The translations under genes were made by a program, and so were the position numbers. Of a DNA stretch of 35,790 bases, positions 35,001 through 35,790 are shown piece by piece (within the stretch, counting starts at the first letter, position 1; the number at the start of each line of letters is the position of its first letter). The stretch lies in IMG/VR virus record IMGVR_UViG_3300030328_002396, positions 4,791 through 40,580 of that record; one strand, 5' to 3'. This DNA is from a virus. The notes under the pieces were generated by a model. The model was given only the letters and a program-made list of their open reading frames with translations. It had not been told where the DNA came from and made no database searches.

Positions 35001-35302
35001 GTTTGATGGACGCTGGTGGTAATACTTATAAATACAATAAAAAAGAAATTAAAACTAGAGGACTTAGCATTGAGAACACTAAAGCAGCAGAAGCTGCTTC
35101 ACAATACACACAAGCCATCACAAACGTTCCTGTTAATAGAGTTTTTAAAAAAATAGAAAACATACAAGGGGCTTTAGACCAACGAAACGAAGCTTGGCAA
35201 AGAGTGATGTTGATGATGGGTTGGAGTAAGTGGGATCTTGGAGCAGCTAATGCAAAAAATAAAAAACCTAAAAAAACTAAAAAAATATTTACTGGAATAT
35301 GA
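26048..35302 (+). CDS. Giant virion protein with metallopeptidase and HAD-phosphatase motifs
   Basis: The 3084-residue product starts with an acidic helical region (1-170). Hydrophobic, membrane-like segments lie near 719-750 (FVPTLIELAAITLASDG) and around 800-850. A long charged coiled coil covers about 918-995. A zincin motif HELVH lies at 1110-1114 (SNHELVHMALRQVF), with a possible third ligand in a later Glu (GREEFLTNLTEV). A region near 1443-1480 reads VPFGAYLRDNIKFRTGNI. A HAD-like domain follows at about 2238-2400: D2244 and D2246 in TFDFDETV, T2322 in YILTAR, K2359, and D2378-D2379 in YFVDDALP. A conserved-looking C-terminus contains LVLPFSNTPMQMNRI, a hydrophobic stretch, and NEAWQRVMLMMGWSKWDLG. 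Position and size fit a T7 gp16-type ejected protein. It is likely polyvalent. Confidence 0.72.
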   Translation: MEELENLVFDMYQAGKTDEEVSQFVAEYKAKKEGNQDGSTSNVDATVEPNTNMASASGGTSSVVLNPNFKHITAAELNDHDFHTVEGDIAPKLEKLYGEDFYIDTDYDGFLFGVDMQDKVRIRNKKNGKTKEFQLNQYVSRNDGMALLEKDIKEFTESSASADQNDKSEDYKRRKNIYNTTGSLSVDDSINYIDLTYTDSDKISNTAFISRQKFNQRDGKFSKLTPFDNLFSGQYNPDRTEANVDKIEEIMSDVSRHMQYELKQLPTSAFGKDFTIHPDQRPRLLKKVFDNINKTGDYLLPWDQFEKLTGGTSDSFLNNEIKKVMSKPVNNQHLKKTNDETLDPVVKEKILDKWYKELPPQWKDKADLVEERTPLETSRKEIEFKLQNETDPLEAMKLRNSLFDIDAQIDDINKLIKNLPEKHDDLWSWEKEDLVSMWAAKGMSEPRAQLMAEAFDQARNGGAEDNMERIKRENPMLTDREAMLMYLDELMLNEQTILKQGSQTMINIDLSKLGTDKKKIDQNFINKIKQSGNYAETLDGEIGEIEISVADLMSLGFDARDFKGWFDEWQTSGAINMEDLQLLESYEEARDYNAGSMRAVYELTHLDRNPKSIASGTGSVEGVLLNTLSAVSTFSESGGKTILKEWFDMSEREAGKSIAQGRTEGPSREYTNRALLDNMNMAAADFNEENREAIEKGDMSALVWSEEQLKSIERTFSDGVAEGVGQFVPTLIELAAITLASDGMLTATGGAAYLARLKKATDVWSKMKLHTSMLALEELKMQVAGFKAGSGASFYIGGALTPWFRPGALPMGVGTTLKGLDPLWNKTFKAGIVGAGSGEFAQITELGWETLMGEADWSTEMNNLFGDWDEVEQRMMTNAFVFGIAHQMGKGRIKTGLRSRYEIGDFHITAGAKFRVKKRINDKLEKLKYTESDRNEVNKLEKQLEKLEKDFKSKKIEKNEYDLQKELIKLNIKSYRKREIYELKGKEKEVFEAYGRSWIDLTNLANAQAHSRKLDPFGGYSESAYKKLDKATQDKISSSFEANYQRIVIDPINTLFGSANKNFKPLTVQFVNSKQAKTLFEDLNNVAEYDKKNNSIMFNKEKFSIGTSNHELVHMALRQVFNSYGERMQIRFEKRIDNVFEKAFGKKLNDWLAENVQEFYTKEKGVQVGREEFLTNLTEVITNPDIYYTQVNTNFIKNASQEIKSFLEEIHPALGKYFKPKTAKGFVEFLGRLGDSGRTGRKTAGKLLNLSKLEDISFLGIEYRGTVGKSEGKMAGRDLAREKEVLKNENISLGKNKPKETGKVFPKTIKVGGKEKPHPKAGQKMTWRDVMTENVKEIKDINKLIERNELTKELIDKYGPLNEKVKEGNAPESTRLRHSMIFEKLRENNMYILDQYILDPIYGYKDVKGSNLTFESFSKYVKNTEFQKLVETYLKRDVKFKDVPFGAYLRDNIKFRTGNILKALKVNLDQQLKFVSRDAPGYSEKEIGYDGGMNFGGGRTEIKTENNLLDIIANLPLQQNHITTIENKIINQEGVFKNFQYDVTRKKDGQYITETLNLDYFGLEDLAPSLTKKMFGKSTQDKANFIANEWKYLLSLNAKNLTETTGTKTGVPNVLMTRKVPKGTEGAYETTNAKGEKVYMKDVFYEKTGIDVAFKDTGARTGTELQKVKDLNKKQYLQEYGIVDNRTKEVIERAREIHNKKSAGEKITAEEKTFMKENGNVDISNMKLDRNIIASLIPATEGVTGRAVTNRITENFLRKHPQYIEHIARKESLETIINEFTSGKSDKIAGKDLAKMYKQHGLKTEYQEMVADVARFMRDEVKFKKQSPERYNAVKDYIELQSKYEAIRGKEQEIRFTKETKKINATWARGGSWQVSSSKFKNNKELLKEWETLSFELADIINLPPGSTKGNLKMMIDLFTGHYGVLRGVEKWDLVDSPWKVGLRERLTNGKESPLSKSLQKRLREFPWDKLKGSYASQFLTGYKDVLATDGLKTQKEKTRKFMNSENGKLQVELYDLWNSVLQEWVNLSPRDVKSKKDINSDYNRKMNFIARMKKHNSSIGTTGERVLAPAGYYYLPGKVDMGTIKFEHLKSSSEQSYESLLMISEGAWKTKGKKSLEKYKGIWGLLRDFKTIDKATGATNSSNIHRLAESLELAKSIWSVESNLKRSLYQDIVKEVGQKTVDQIMKTDKKLTKKNREMLQDLGLLASKNLSGKVAREHISVVDKALAEGRTFKKKNRGMSTFDFDETVGISENFIVATKGKQKRKIASAEWPFVGDKLLSEGWKMDFTDFNKVTKGKPGPLMQKMKNQIKKFGPDNVYILTARAPESASAIHAWLKSQGVEIPLENITGLGNSTGEAKAMWMLKKFSEGYNDMYFVDDALPNVKAVKSVLEQLDIKSNVQQARILAGKNFDSKINEMMEYSLNIGADKVFSKAEAKFRGKDKKRRKFFMTDSASDLELLIEPLYGKGKKGIENQKWFKDNYLKTWERGINDLNTARQSIVTDYMSLRKENKGVVKKLDKVIEGTSFTNDAAMRVYIWNKKGLEVPGLAEKSRKKLIKHIESNPELLVFAERAAEITKLETGFKPPKETWWAESIASEISEIGQGVSRQKYLKDWMEMSKEIFSEKNLNKMEAELGSLWRESMEDMLYRMETGTTRKKDLGRIGNTIMDYLNGSTGAIMSLNTRSATLQLISTVNFINHAENNPFAAARAFANQKQYWKDFMYIMNSDMLKQRRDGLQINVSEAELAAAVHNKNNKARRAIAYILKQGYIPTKIADSFAIASGGATYYRNRIKMYQKQGLDLKQAEAKAWVDFQAIAERTQQSARPDLLSKQQVSFEGRLVLPFSNTPMQMNRIMMKEVLDLSKGRYEGFYGENSFTNKMSKVAYYGGIQSAIFAGLQTGLFALLAFAEDTDDNTETIANKKLQAMNTMSDSFLRGMGVPGTVVSGLKNGILKFYEQDKKDWTADYSEVGEALLNISPTVGSKFSLMDAGGNTYKYNKKEIKTRGLSIENTKAAEAASQYTQAITNVPVNRVFKKIENIQGALDQRNEAWQRVMLMMGWSKWDLGAANAKNKKPKKTKKIFTGI

Positions 35303-35790
35303 CAAAAAAACTAATTACAATACTATTAATAATTTTAGCCGCTTGCTCAACACCAAAAGAATGCTGTTCGCAAGTAAACTTAAAAAAATATTTTAAATTT
35401 GCTACGTTTTACGCCGCTGCTAATGGTGGTACTTCTATATCTGATGTAGATGTATTTTCTGTTACTAATGGTTTAGAAACAACTACAGTAAAAACACCAT
35501 ACGATTACAACTTAGCTTTGGGTATACGTAAAATAGCTAGATTTGGCTATGAAAATAGAGCTCAAACTTTTTATGATGGTACTGAAAACTCTTGGTCAGA
35601 CGGTGCTAATGTTGGTAAAGCTCGTGGATTAGAATTTTTATTTGAAGTAGATTACAAAAGACAACAAGGTAATGAATATTTAGATCAGCATCACTTTATA
35701 AGATTTGTAGATAACAAATATATATTAAAAGGTGAGTATTTAGAAGATGGTTTTGCAGACATTAAATACTTTGAAACATCGGAAAGATAT
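35299..35790 (+). CDS. Signal-peptide (lipobox) protein, 3' end cut by window
   Basis: The ATG overlaps the stop of the giant gene (ATGA at 35299-35302), so translation is likely coupled, and the frame stays open to the window end (164 codons). The start MTKKLITILLIILAACSTPK has a short basic head, a hydrophobic core and the lipobox LAAC with C16 as the lipidated residue; CCSQ at 22-25 could instead be a signal-peptidase I site. The mature part has alternating strands rich in aromatic residues (YDYNLALGIRKIARFGYENR, GLEFLFEVDYKRQQGNEYLD), like an outer-membrane beta barrel. I recall similar proteins in marine phages. A role in the envelope, such as superinfection blocking, is conjecture. Confidence 0.72.
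   Translation, partial: MTKKLITILLIILAACSTPKECCSQVNLKKYFKFATFYAAANGGTSISDVDVFSVTNGLETTTVKTPYDYNLALGIRKIARFGYENRAQTFYDGTENSWSDGANVGKARGLEFLFEVDYKRQQGNEYLDQHHFIRFVDNKYILKGEYLEDGFADIKYFETSERY

Overview
This is an AT-rich, almost fully coding stretch of a tailed double-stranded DNA phage genome. Every gene I can support lies on the plus strand, genes are packed head to tail, and no gap reaches 300 bases. The order (small basic and membrane proteins, a GroES-like protein, putative small terminase, large terminase, portal, scaffold-like protein, major capsid protein, neck and ring proteins, very large tail protein, then three proteins of rising size resembling the ejection set of podoviruses) is that of a short-tailed virion-assembly module. 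From memory, the portal, capsid, ring and 'MNKDLDER' tail proteins look like those of crAss-like phages and their uncultured marine relatives. I could not run a search to confirm this. Starts sit behind A/T-rich leaders without Shine-Dalgarno sequences (aaaATGg, attATGg), as in Bacteroidota, so a marine or aquatic Bacteroidota host is my best guess.

Bases 1-1857 hold the end of a winged-helix-like protein, a 31-residue Lys/Arg-rich protein, two small membrane proteins (one a GTA-holin-like protein) and a beta-rich 259-residue probable virion protein. Bases 1890-3171 hold a coiled-coil protein, a short unknown, a protein with two GroES-like halves, and a putative small terminase. Bases 3171-10537 are the packaging and head genes: TerL, portal, acidic scaffold-like protein and major capsid protein, closed by a strong terminator hairpin at 10551-10600.

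Bases 10626-22570 are neck and tail genes: a conserved 273-residue protein, a GC-rich hairpin, a ring-like protein, a second neck protein carrying an apparent jelly-roll insertion, a 1783-residue muzzle/tail protein with two more jelly-roll-like insertions, a 548-residue protein that looks like the detached C-terminal part of that tail protein, and a beta-rich 550-residue protein. A GNAT-like acetyltransferase follows.

Bases 23041-35302 encode a likely ejection set of 302, 690 and 3084 residues. The first ends in a very short S74-type autocleaving chaperone motif. The last is a giant protein with an HELVH metallopeptidase motif, a complete set of HAD-phosphatase motifs and membrane-like segments. 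A signal-peptide protein with a lipobox overlaps its stop codon and runs off the window.

No tRNA, rRNA, CRISPR, integrase, transposase, endolysin or DNA replication gene was seen.
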